This document shows positions 8,477-15,262 of a stretch of 22,695 nucleotides of DNA, in pieces. A model generated the notes under the pieces. It was not told the DNA's origin. It saw only the letters and a list, made by a program, of their open reading frames with translations, and did no database searches. Origin of the DNA: JAJYBV01 sp021812265. Lineage in GTDB: Bacteria > Chloroflexota > Ktedonobacteria > Ktedonobacterales > JACDGC01. The first letter of the stretch is position 1. Every line of letters begins with the position of its first letter. Position numbers and translations under genes: made by a program. The DNA is taken from positions 1-22,695 of the forward strand of contig DAIDIC010000069.1 in assembly GCA_027459525.1 (NCBI GenBank), given 5' to 3'.

Positions 8477-8614
8477 TAATCTTTCGCTTGAAAAAGAGGC
8501 GCATGTTTTTTGTATCTAAAACAAAGGGAGGTCTGGGGGATACCCCAGAACCTTCGTACAAGAGGCGCTGCCCCTTGTACATTTCTGATTTTCCATGCTG
8601 AAGCGAAAGCCCTT
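8477..8614 (+). mobile_element. MITE-like interspersed element, copy C
   Basis: 138 bp. Ends are TAATCTTTCGCTT and AAGCGAAAGCCCTT; the left end has lost one base. Internal hairpins are present: TCTGGGG/CCCCAGA and a GTACAAG(A/G)GGC/GCCCCTTGTAC stem with one mismatch. The flanks TTATT (left) and TTATA or ATATC (right, depending on where the end is set) do not give a clean duplication. It lies between the SHOCT gene and the response-regulator gene, in a leftward operon. Confidence 0.82.
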
Positions 8615-8647
8615 ATATCTTGCTGTGCGCTGAATCAAATATATGAG

Positions 8648-8905
8648 TTATTTTGGCGGTTCACTGAGGTCGTTCAGCATTCGCTGCATTGTTGTGTTAT
8701 CTATTTCACCGCGGGCATAGCGCTGGCGAATAATTTCTTGCGGGCTTGCTGCGCCCTGTGAAATAACTTGGACGCCACTTTGCCCTTGCCCGCTGATTGC
8801 GCGAATGAGCACAAATAGCAGCGCAGCAAAAATGAATAATCCCAGCAGCATCGCGCCGAACATCAGCCAGCCTGTCCAGCCGTTTCCGTAATATCCCCAC
8901 ATCAT
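8648..8905 (-). CDS. Small membrane SHOCT-domain protein
   Basis: 85 aa. Aromatic N-terminus MMWGYYGNGWTGWLMFG, one membrane helix (about 14-36), then a C-terminal SHOCT (short C-terminal) domain: SPQEIIRQRYARGEIDNTTMQRMLNDL. Proteins with this W/Y/G-rich start and SHOCT end commonly sit beside copper or heavy-metal genes; their role is not established. ATG with a strong GAGGAGGG site 9 nt upstream. It starts 31 bp after the cupredoxin stop and is clearly its operon partner. Membrane-anchored with the SHOCT domain probably cytoplasmic. Confidence 0.88.
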   Translation of the reverse strand: MMWGYYGNGWTGWLMFGAMLLGLFIFAALLFVLIRAISGQGQSGVQVISQGAASPQEIIRQRYARGEIDNTTMQRMLNDLSEPPK

Positions 8906-8936
8906 AGGTGTGTACCCTCCTCATTATGTTCTATCG

Positions 8937-9518
8937 TTATTGTGTTACTATCACTTCACCGGTCATTTGCGGATGATATGCGCAGACGTAGGTATATGTG
9001 CCCGGTGTGGTGAACGTATATGAAAATGTTGCGCCTTGAACCATATTGCCGCTATTTTTCATGCCATTGGTAAAGGTTACTGTATGCGGCGTTGTGTCTT
9101 TATTGGTCCATGTTATGGTTGTTCCGACTTTAATCTGTATAACAGGAAATTGAAACGCAAAGTTTTGAATATTCATTGCGGAAACGCCAGTAACTGGCTT
9201 GCTTGAAGTTGTTGCGCCGGGATAATTGCCTCCCATCATGCCGGAACCAGTTCCGTAACTGCCGTTGCCCATCATGCCGGAACCTGTTCCGTAACTGCCG
9301 TTGCCCATCATGCCGGAACCCGTTCCGTAGCTGCCGTTGCCCATCATACCATATCCGCTATAAGGAGTTGCGGTGATTGATGAAAGATTTTGCCGGTATC
9401 CCATCATGGTAAAAGGCGCAGAAATTCTGCCGGTAGCTGCTAAGTATCCAGTTCCGCCGGCAATAACTCCGGTTCCTACTACACCGGCTATTATCCAGCC
9501 GATAATTTTATGTGTCAT
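8937..9518 (-). CDS. Membrane-anchored cupredoxin with Met-rich repeats
   Basis: 193 aa. An N-terminal hydrophobic segment (about 5-28) acts as signal or anchor. Residues 57-92 are three exact copies of the 12-residue unit GMMGNGSYGTGS plus a fourth partial copy, giving eight Met in MM pairs. A C-terminal plastocyanin-like domain (about 113-193) has all type-1 copper ligands in order: His145 (TPHTVT), Cys179, His182 and Met185 (VCAYHPQM). Likely an extracytoplasmic copper carrier or electron-transfer protein, with the Met repeats as a low-affinity Cu(I)/Ag(I) binding arm. First gene of the leftward cluster. Element copy D sits 13 bp upstream of its ATG and touches the ribosome-binding site GAGGT. 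Confidence 0.93.
   Translation of the reverse strand: MTHKIIGWIIAGVVGTGVIAGGTGYLAATGRISAPFTMMGYRQNLSSITATPYSGYGMMGNGSYGTGSGMMGNGSYGTGSGMMGNGSYGTGSGMMGGNYPGATTSSKPVTGVSAMNIQNFAFQFPVIQIKVGTTITWTNKDTTPHTVTFTNGMKNSGNMVQGATFSYTFTTPGTYTYVCAYHPQMTGEVIVTQ
9243..9350 (-). repeat. Three in-frame 36-bp tandem repeats in the cupredoxin gene
   Basis: Units at 9315-9350, 9279-9314 and 9243-9278 encode GMMGNGSYGTGS three times. Only scattered silent changes separate the units (for example CCAG/CCTG/CCCG in the same codons), pointing to recent in-frame expansion. Confidence 0.9.
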
Positions 9519-9531
9519 AGTACAATACCTC

Positions 9532-9667
9532 TAAGACTTTCGCTTAAAAGAGAAGCGTATGGTTCTCGTATCTGAAACAAAGGGAGGTCTGGGGATACCC
9601 CGGAACCCTGTACAAGGGGCGCCGCCCCTTGTACATCCCCGATGTTCCATGCTGAACGAAAGGCCTG
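9532..9667 (+). mobile_element. MITE-like interspersed element, copy D
   Basis: 136 bp. Ends are TAAGACTTTCGCTT and AACGAAAGGCCTG. Exact 5-bp flanking duplication ACCTC (9527-9531 and 9668-9672). Internal perfect 11-bp hairpin GTACAAGGGGC (9610-9620) / GCCCCTTGTAC (9624-9634) with a 3-nt loop, plus a TCTGGGG-ATA-CCCCGGA hairpin before it. The duplicated target, read on the minus strand, is GAGGT, the ribosome-binding site of the cupredoxin gene. Confidence 0.92.
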
Positions 9668-9683
9668 ACCTCTTTTCTTTATG

Positions 9684-9708
9684 AAAGAACATCATTGCGA
9701 TGTTCTTT
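9684..9708. terminator. Hairpin downstream of merA
   Basis: Perfect 10-bp stem AAAGAACATC (9684-9693) / GATGTTCTTT (9699-9708) with 5-nt loop. It lies 90 bp after the merA stop and separates the mer operon from the cupredoxin cluster. A T-run follows on the + strand side; on the minus strand, the direction of merA, only the stem's own T residues are present. Confidence 0.6.
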
Positions 9709-9797
9709 TTCCTGACAATTAGATGATAATATATGTATCTCAAGAAAAAGGTATTGTTACATCAAGATTTCGTCAAAAAATTTAGCGGCAATATATG

Positions 9798-11237
9798 CTA
9801 ACCGGCGCAGCAAGAAAGTTTGGAAACATCTTTATCAAAGGCTAACGCCGCCAGTTTTAATCCCTCGGCCATGGTTAAATACGGCGCAAAAGCTGCGCAC
9901 AAATCATCAATTGTCAAACCAAATTTTACCGCCAATGTTGCTGAATAGATAACCTCTCCGGCGTTTTCGGCAACAATATGCGCGCCAAGTATCTTTCTTG
10001 ATTGGCCATCTGCCACAAGTTTGACTACACCGGTAGTTTCATGATTTACCAAGGCGCGCGGAACAACTTCTAACGGGACAGTCGCCGTTAGAACCGCATA
10101 ATTCTTTTTGCGCGCCTGTTCTTCTGTCAACCCGACAGTGGCTGCTCCCGGAGTGGTAAATAGTACACCGGGCACAACGCTCAGGTCAATTGTTTGAGCC
10201 GCCGCCGAAATGGCGTTTGCCGCTGCAATCTGGCCCTCATACGCGGCGACATATACAAATTGCGGCCCAAGTGTAACATCGCCGGCGGCGTAAATATGCG
10301 GGTTAGATGTTTGCAGATACACATCGGTAAGCGCTTCTCCGCGCGGGCCAACGGCAACCTGAGCCGCTTCAAGCCCTAAATGCGCTGTATTAGGCGCGCG
10401 CCCTGCCGCAACAATCAGCATATCCGATTCTATTATTTGATGTTCCTCACCCACAGTGATGTAAACCTGTTTTATTCCATTTTTTTGCGCAACTTTTTTA
10501 TAGGTAACGCCGGTGATGACGCGAATGTTTTGCTGTGTGAGCGCTTGCAATATAGCTGCTGATATTTCCGGTTCGAAAGCGCTTAACAGGCGCGGATTGC
10601 GTTGCATAATGACGACTTCGGATCCAAAGCGGCGCAACATTTGCCCTAACTCTAAAGCAATATATCCGGATCCGATAATGGCAATCTTCTTTGGCAGTTC
10701 TTGAAGACTTAAAACAGATGTGCTGGTTTCATATGCAACTTTACTCAATCCGGGAATATTGGGCTGCGCCGGAGATGCGCCGGTGGCAATCAGGAAATTG
10801 CGGGCAGTTATGCGCTGATTATTTACTATGATGGATGACGGATCGGCAAAACGCGCCTCACCGTGAATGATCTCGAACCCGTATTTCTGCGCTAAATCGA
10901 TATACTTGTTTTGGCGCAGAGCCGCAACCAGATCATTTTTTTGACTGACAATCTGCCTGATATCTACCGGACCGGCGCTTGTTGGTATTCCCAAAAATGG
11001 ATGGGTTTCAGCCAAATGATGAATTTCGCTGGCGCGCAACATCGTTTTAGATGGTACGCAGCCGATATTTACACATGTGCCGCCGATAGCTCCGCGTTCT
11101 ATTATTGCGGTTTTCGCGTTAGCGCCGACTGCCTGAATTGCTGCGGAAAATGCAGCGCTACCGGAGCCGATTATGACATAGTCATATTGTTTTGGAGGAT
11201 GACTTATTGTGCGCTGCTGACTGGTATTGTCACTCAT
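9798..11237 (-). CDS. merA: Mercury(II) reductase (core form, no NmerA domain)
   Basis: 479 aa FAD/NAD(P)H disulfide oxidoreductase that reduces Hg(II) to volatile Hg(0) in the cytoplasm. Seen: FAD motif GSGSAA (24-29), redox-active pair GGTCVNIGCVPSK with Cys55 and Cys60, NAD(P)H-binding GSGYIALELG (189-198), FAD motif YAAGDVT, and the MerA-specific C-terminal vicinal cysteines Cys476-Cys477 (LSCCAG). The last feature separates it from dihydrolipoamide dehydrogenase. The N-terminal heavy-metal-associated (NmerA) domain is absent. The ATG at 11237 (MSDNTSQQR) is preferred; the frame extends 43 codons upstream, but that part overlaps the end of merR and is basic and unlike the family; AAGGCGG lies upstream of the chosen start. 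Cotranscribed with merR, 65 bp apart. Confidence 0.96.
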   Translation of the reverse strand: MSDNTSQQRTISHPPKQYDYVIIGSGSAAFSAAIQAVGANAKTAIIERGAIGGTCVNIGCVPSKTMLRASEIHHLAETHPFLGIPTSAGPVDIRQIVSQKNDLVAALRQNKYIDLAQKYGFEIIHGEARFADPSSIIVNNQRITARNFLIATGASPAQPNIPGLSKVAYETSTSVLSLQELPKKIAIIGSGYIALELGQMLRRFGSEVVIMQRNPRLLSAFEPEISAAILQALTQQNIRVITGVTYKKVAQKNGIKQVYITVGEEHQIIESDMLIVAAGRAPNTAHLGLEAAQVAVGPRGEALTDVYLQTSNPHIYAAGDVTLGPQFVYVAAYEGQIAAANAISAAAQTIDLSVVPGVLFTTPGAATVGLTEEQARKKNYAVLTATVPLEVVPRALVNHETTGVVKLVADGQSRKILGAHIVAENAGEVIYSATLAVKFGLTIDDLCAAFAPYLTMAEGLKLAALAFDKDVSKLSCCAG

Positions 11238-11302
11238 ATTATTGTTCCGCCTTTTGCCGCGCCGTGATCTTGCAAGATAAAGCCTGGATGGAACCACGAG
11301 CG

Positions 11303-11734
11303 CTAGCCGTTTAAAGTGGGGAGATTCTGTATATCTTCGTGTTCTAGCATATTGAGTATGGGGCACATTTCGGAGCCATTATCTGTGTCGCAGAGCATTA
11401 CAGCGTTTAATAGTTTTATGCGCAATGCTTGAAGAGCGGCGATTTTCTGATCCATTTCTGTTATTTTCAGCAGTGCGCTTTGTTGCATATCTTGGCACAT
11501 ATCGCGGCTTTCTGCGAGCAGGTAAAGCAATTCCCTAATTTCTTTCAGCGTAAAACCAAGATATTTTGCTTGGCGAATAAAGTGAATGCGCTCAATACTT
11601 TGCTGATTATACTGCCGGTAGCCGGATTTTGTGCGCGCTGAAGCTTCCAGCAGGCCTTCTTTTTCATAAAACCGAATTGTTTCCGCGCCGACGCCTGTTT
11701 TCCGCGCCACTTGCCCGATTGAAAATATACTCAT
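11303..11734 (-). CDS. merR: Hg(II)-responsive MerR transcriptional regulator
   Basis: 143 aa. N-terminal MerR helix-turn-helix (FSIGQVARKTGVGAETIRFYEKEGLL), then a long dimerisation helix and the metal-binding loop. Cys80, Cys115 and Cys124 have exactly the 35- and 9-residue spacing of the Hg-binding triad Cys82/117/126 of Tn501 MerR, so Hg(II) is the likely inducer. First gene of the merR-merA operon (same direction), an arrangement common outside proteobacteria, where merR is usually divergent. The ATG at 11734 follows AGGGAG. It is regulated from the spaced promoter immediately upstream and therefore probably controls itself. Confidence 0.94.
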   Translation of the reverse strand: MSIFSIGQVARKTGVGAETIRFYEKEGLLEASARTKSGYRQYNQQSIERIHFIRQAKYLGFTLKEIRELLYLLAESRDMCQDMQQSALLKITEMDQKIAALQALRIKLLNAVMLCDTDNGSEMCPILNMLEHEDIQNLPTLNG

Positions 11735-11751
11735 ATGGATCTCCCTATCAC

Positions 11752-11783
11752 ACTCTACACCTTATACTATACTATAAGGTCAA
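11752..11783 (-). promoter_or_regulatory. MerR-type promoter/operator of merR-merA
   Basis: On the minus strand, -35 TTGACC (11783-11778), 20-bp spacer, -10 TAGAGT (11757-11752). The overlong spacer holds a 22-bp inverted repeat at 11759-11780 with perfect 8-bp arms ACCTTATA/TATAAGGT around a 6-bp centre. Overlong spacing with a palindrome between the hexamers is the hallmark of MerR-family promoters, where the metal-bound regulator untwists the spacer. Predicted start point lies about 10 bp before the merR ATG. Confidence 0.9.
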
Positions 11784-11848
11784 GATGTTTTTAGCAAATA
11801 TTACAATTTGCTGGGATGGCTTGAGAAACCGAACAATACCCAGATATA

Positions 11849-12226
11849 TTACATGGTTTTTTCTGTGGTATGATCCAGCAGTAAACTTTTCAATACTTGC
11901 GCATGGGCGTGCGCCACATCGCGCGCGGCAAAAACCAGTGTAATGGGGCCTTCTTGCGCCAGCTTGCGCAGTATTAAAAATGAATCATGTGTAACGCCTT
12001 CAGATAGCTCGGCTGCATATTTTTGATTAAATTCTGCAAACTTTTCGGGATCATGTCCATACCATGCGCGCAATGCCGGGCTGGGCGCTACCTCTTTCAG
12101 CCAAAGCGCAATTTCTGCGCGATCTTTAGATAAACCGCGAGGCCACAGGCGATCGACAAGTATTCTTATCCCATCTTCAGGAGCAGGTTTTTCATAAGCG
12201 CGCTTGAGAAAAATATATTGCGGCAT
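11849..12226 (-). CDS. DUF488 family protein (YeaO-like)
   Basis: 125 aa, single-domain DUF488/YeaO-type protein of unknown biochemical role. Seen: RILVDRLWPRGLSKDRAEIALWLKEVAPSPALRAWY, then GHDPEKFAEFNQKYAAEL and ITLVFAARDVAHAHAQVL, the family's typical blocks; the last corresponds to the usual LLYAAKD-x-x-x-N-x-A region. The frame extends nine codons further (12253), but the ATG at 12226 begins the conserved domain and has AAAGG upstream. Soluble, cytoplasmic. It ends 65 bp before the mer promoter in the same direction; its own promoter was not recognised. Its place near mer may be coincidental. Confidence 0.88.
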   Translation of the reverse strand: MPQYIFLKRAYEKPAPEDGIRILVDRLWPRGLSKDRAEIALWLKEVAPSPALRAWYGHDPEKFAEFNQKYAAELSEGVTHDSFLILRKLAQEGPITLVFAARDVAHAHAQVLKSLLLDHTTEKTM

Positions 12227-12388
12227 ATCATTTGCTGCCTTTCGATGATACATCGATTATATACAAAAATAGTTGGTGTTTTTGTGCAGTGTATACTACA
12301 TTATACACAGAAAAGAGAGTTCGGTGTAAACCAAACCCTCTCACCAAGAACGAGCATTAAATGTAGTTATTATCTGAAATAAACTGTG

Positions 12389-14065
12389 TTACGCCACTCG
12401 TTTTAATTTTGCGTCATTGGCGGAAAAATCTTTTCGCGCGTTATTATCAGACCAATGAAAGAATTGAGCAGTTTCATGCAGATCTTTCACTGTATTGCGA
12501 ATTACATCTATTTGCCTTACGACTTCAGATACCTGCGTGGTCATTTCTTCAGTTGCAGAAGAAACTTCCTCGGTTGCGGCGCTATTTTCTTCACTGACGC
12601 TGGCTGCTTGGGTAATAGCCGCACTCACCCGTTCAGTGCTTTGCGCCATTTCACGCGCCGCATGTTCTGATTCTACCATTTGGCTTGTTCCCGCTTCCAC
12701 TTGCGCCACACCGGCTTCCATTGCCTGCACAACCTGAGTAGTTTCTTGCTGAGTTTCGGTGATAATAGATCCAATTTCTTTGGTAGACTCTGCCGATCGT
12801 TCTGCCAATTTACGGACTTCATCAGCGACGACGGCAAAACCTCGGCCGTGTTCACCTGCGCGAGCAGCTTCAATTGCTGCGTTCAGCGCTAAAAGATTAG
12901 TTTGTCCGGCAATTTCATCAATAGTTTGGATAATTTGACCGATAGTGTTGGAGCGATTTCCCAAAGAACGCACCCGGTCGGCTGTTAGCAGAACAGTTTC
13001 TTTTAAACGTTCCATTGTGTTGAGGTTTGAGCTGGCGTCTTGCTGCATTTTTTCGCTTTTTTCGGCAAGATTTAAGATATTCTGCGCGGCTTGACCTAAC
13101 TGCACACTTTGATCTTGCGCGCCAACGGCAACTTGCTGGATAGTTTGCGCTACTTGTTCAGTAGCTTCGTTTACTTTATTGGCGTAATTAGCAATTTGAT
13201 TGGACGAGTCATTCATTGATGCGCTTCCCTTGGTCACATCGCTGATAATTTCGCGCAAGCGGCCGAGCGTTTCACTGAGGGCGAGCACTAATTCGCCGAT
13301 ATCATCTTTTCCGCCGTGCTGTTCAACCAATGTGTCTACGTTGCTTAGGTCACCGTGAGCCAGTCGCTGCACAACTGCCACAACTTTCCGCAACGGCGGC
13401 ACAATCATCGTCGCAAGCAAGCGGCTGAGCGCAATTGATATCAGGATTGCTAAAATAGTGGCAATAGCTAATATCCATGTGACGTTGGTATACGCAGCGG
13501 AGCTGGTGTTTGCAACGTGAACCGCATCTTGTTTGTTGGCGTTCACCAATGCCGCCATGTCGGCAAGGATGGCTTTTGCTGTTGTTGCTAAGGAGGTATT
13601 AGCAATATTCAGCGCGTCAGTTGGTTTATTTGCTTGTGTCAGCGATTCTATTTGGTTGACAATTCCCAGCCACTGCTGCACATCGCTTTTATATGTGGCG
13701 AATAAAGTTGTTTCCGTAGAGTTTAATGGCTGCGCAGCAAAAGAGTTTATAATATTCTGCAGCTTTTGGATATCTGCATTTGTAGTGGCTATTTGCGATG
13801 TCATTATACTATCTGATGGCGCAAGAATGACGAACAGAATATCTGATTGGACGGTTAGCCGAACACCTCGCATGTCATCTAAGAGGTTGGCTTTCACTAA
13901 TGTTTTGTTGGTGATAGTATGAATTTGGCTATTGAGTTGGTTTATACCCCACAACCCGACACCCCCAATCACTAATACAATGGCGGTCATAAGAAGAAAC
14001 GCCGTTTGCAATTTTGTTGCAATCTTAATGTTGTTGAGAAAACGATTTTTGTATGTATCGTTCAT
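12389..14065 (-). CDS. Methyl-accepting chemotaxis protein (4HB sensor)
   Basis: 558 aa transmembrane chemoreceptor. TM1 about 19-41, a periplasmic-side four-helix-bundle-type sensor region about 42-194, TM2 about 195-217, HAMP about 218-272, then the long cytoplasmic signalling hairpin. The conserved tip EIAGQTNLLALNAAIEAARAGEHGRGFAVVADEVRKLAERS (about 384-424, described by its ends DEIAGQ and LAERS) binds CheA/CheW. Glu/Gln-rich segments on both arms provide methylation sites. The ATG at 14065 has GGAG 8 nt upstream. No che genes lie in the window, so it would feed a pathway encoded elsewhere. Ligand unknown; proximity to the nitrite/NO genes makes nitrogen oxides or metals possible but unproven. 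Confidence 0.95.
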   Translation of the reverse strand: MNDTYKNRFLNNIKIATKLQTAFLLMTAIVLVIGGVGLWGINQLNSQIHTITNKTLVKANLLDDMRGVRLTVQSDILFVILAPSDSIMTSQIATTNADIQKLQNIINSFAAQPLNSTETTLFATYKSDVQQWLGIVNQIESLTQANKPTDALNIANTSLATTAKAILADMAALVNANKQDAVHVANTSSAAYTNVTWILAIATILAILISIALSRLLATMIVPPLRKVVAVVQRLAHGDLSNVDTLVEQHGGKDDIGELVLALSETLGRLREIISDVTKGSASMNDSSNQIANYANKVNEATEQVAQTIQQVAVGAQDQSVQLGQAAQNILNLAEKSEKMQQDASSNLNTMERLKETVLLTADRVRSLGNRSNTIGQIIQTIDEIAGQTNLLALNAAIEAARAGEHGRGFAVVADEVRKLAERSAESTKEIGSIITETQQETTQVVQAMEAGVAQVEAGTSQMVESEHAAREMAQSTERVSAAITQAASVSEENSAATEEVSSATEEMTTQVSEVVRQIDVIRNTVKDLHETAQFFHWSDNNARKDFSANDAKLKRVA

Positions 14066-14384
14066 AAATGAGGCTCCGACTCCTTACAAAATGGTAGAAA
14101 CGAATCATCCCTGTTCTGCTTGGTTTTGTGAAGCAGTTATATGTCATACCCAACCTAAGCGGCAAGCTGGATACGCGCATGATGACTTCCCGTATGTTTG
14201 AGCAAGGTACTTTGAACAGGGGTTTTACGATATCCATATGGATTATATCGACGCTCTTTTCAGGGAACTGAAGAGCTAAAACAATATGGTTGTGGCGAGA
14301 TAAACGAATTATGATATATATCTTAATATAAGAGTAATAGTGATATAAAATGATTCTCTAATTATGCAAAATTCTGTGTATTGT
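14066..14384. other. Intergenic region without a recognisable gene
   Basis: Between the MCP gene and the Crp/Fnr gene. It holds a bulged hairpin at 14253-14276 (GCTCTT..TCAG / CTGAAGAGC with GGAA loop) and otherwise AT-rich DNA. The MCP promoter is probably here, but no clean -35/-10 pair was identified. Confidence 0.6.
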
Positions 14385-14415
14385 AGTATATAAAATATAT
14401 ACTATTTTATATACT
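14385..14415 (-). terminator. Long A/T hairpin after the Crp/Fnr gene
   Basis: Perfect 13-bp stem AGTATATAAAATA (14385-14397) / TATTTTATATACT (14403-14415) with a 5-nt loop, 5 bp past the stop codon. It is almost free of G/C, so it would be a weak RNA terminator; it could instead be a DNA-level or 3'-end element. Confidence 0.5.
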
Positions 14416-14420
14416 GGCGA

Positions 14421-15122
14421 TTATTCATCCTCATTTTGGCGGATGTGGATTGTGGATTGGCCGCGGGCGATAGATTCCAAGAGAGCGTTATTCCGAATAG
14501 TAATTTGGCTGCGATGTATCTTAATGGCCCCGGTTTGTTCTATTTTTTTCAAAGCGCGGCCTGTTACTTCCCGCGCGGCTCCTATCATAGACGCCATCTC
14601 TTGTTGGGTTAAGTGGTGCAGTTTGCTGTCTGCGTCATATTTTTGCATAATGAGCAGGTGCGCCGCGCGAGCAACAACATCACGCAGTGATAAATCTTCC
14701 ACCAAGGTCACTAAATGGCGCAGCGCATTGGAGAAATTGCGGATAACTCCCATGGCGACAGCCGGCCGCAGACTGATGATTTGATTGAGTTCACGTTGCC
14801 CCAAACCAATTACTTGTGTTGCCTCCACCGCCATTGCGCTTGCTGGGTTAGGTTGACCATCAAAAGCGGGCGCGTCATTAAAAGTTCTGCCGCCGCCAAC
14901 CATACGCAGCACCTGCTCTCTACCGTCTTCCGATAATTTATATATTTTTACCAATCCGTTAACCACAAAGTAAAGCGGGCTTTTCGATTCACCTTCAAAT
15001 ACGATAATTTCCCCTTTGGCATAAGACCGTTCCCAAGCGTAGCGAGAAATAAGCAAACAATCATCTTCCGTTAGCGTGTGAAATAATGAAATTTCAGCAA
15101 TTTTATGCGGTGAAACAGGCAT
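14421..15122 (-). CDS. Crp/Fnr-family regulator, predicted master of the nitrogen-oxide genes
   Basis: 233 aa. N-terminal cyclic-nucleotide-binding-type beta-roll (about 10-120: YAKGEIIVFEGESKSPLYFVVNGLVKIYKL), long dimer helix, and C-terminal HTH_Crp (LTQQEMASMIGAAREVTGRALKKIEQTGAI). The recognition helix R174-E175-V-T-G178-R179 matches the R-E-x-x-G-R of E. coli CRP, which reads GTGA half-sites; the FNR-type E-x-x-S-R is not present. Only one cysteine (Cys22) exists, so there is no FNR-type Fe-S cluster; a heme/NO (DNR-like) or other signal is possible. The ATG at 15122 has GGAAG upstream; a GTG at 15158 is less likely. Matching TGTGA-N6-TCACA-type boxes precede four nearby units. One box lies 22 bp upstream of this start and may give negative feedback. 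Confidence 0.93.
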   Translation of the reverse strand: MPVSPHKIAEISLFHTLTEDDCLLISRYAWERSYAKGEIIVFEGESKSPLYFVVNGLVKIYKLSEDGREQVLRMVGGGRTFNDAPAFDGQPNPASAMAVEATQVIGLGQRELNQIISLRPAVAMGVIRNFSNALRHLVTLVEDLSLRDVVARAAHLLIMQKYDADSKLHHLTQQEMASMIGAAREVTGRALKKIEQTGAIKIHRSQITIRNNALLESIARGQSTIHIRQNEDE

Positions 15123-15143
15123 ATGACGCTTCCATTCTATTCT

Positions 15144-15186
15144 TGCGACTTTTATCACATCATATCATATTGCCATAGGATATACT
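15144..15186 (+). promoter_or_regulatory. Crp/Fnr box and -10 of the DUF2249a-HCO operon
   Basis: Box TGCGA-CTTTTA-TCACA (15144-15159, one base from TGTGA-N6-TCACA), centre 15151.5. A -10 hexamer TATACT (15181-15186, 5/6) begins exactly 29.5 bp from the centre, the class II activator geometry shared with three other promoters in the window. Predicted start about 15193, leaving a 70-nt leader before the ATG at 15263. The box also lies just upstream of the divergent Crp/Fnr start codon. Confidence 0.72.
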
Positions 15187-15199
15187 TGAATTAGTTCAA
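15186..15199. promoter_or_regulatory. Palindrome TTGAA-TTAG-TTCAA over the predicted start point
   Basis: Perfect 5-bp arms around 4 bp, resembling an FNR/DNR half-site pair (TTGAT-N4-ATCAA) but with TTGAA. It covers the predicted +1 (about 15193) of the DUF2249a-HCO operon, a position that suits a repressor rather than an activator. Function inferred from position only. Confidence 0.45.
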
Positions 15200-15262
15200 T
15201 TTGCAAGATTTTTTTTGTCGTATTTCATACGTATTTTTTTCATGCAGGAGTGTCCCGTATAC

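Noticed and set aside
11238..11366. N-terminal extension of MerA to 11366
   Set aside because: The extra 43 codons overlap the merR stop region, are rich in Arg, and do not form an HMA domain (no CxxC).
11849..12226. DUF488 gene as part of the mer operon
   Set aside because: It lies upstream of the mer promoter, which has its own complete hexamers and operator; shared function with mer is not supported.
12495..13922. Several + strand frames across the chemoreceptor
   Set aside because: All are antisense shadows of the MCP reading frame.
15186..15199. TTGAATTAGTTCAA as the activator site of the DUF2249a-HCO operon
   Set aside because: No -10 lies at the required distance (15222-15227 reads ATTTCA), whereas the box at 15144-15159 has TATACT at exactly 29.5 bp.
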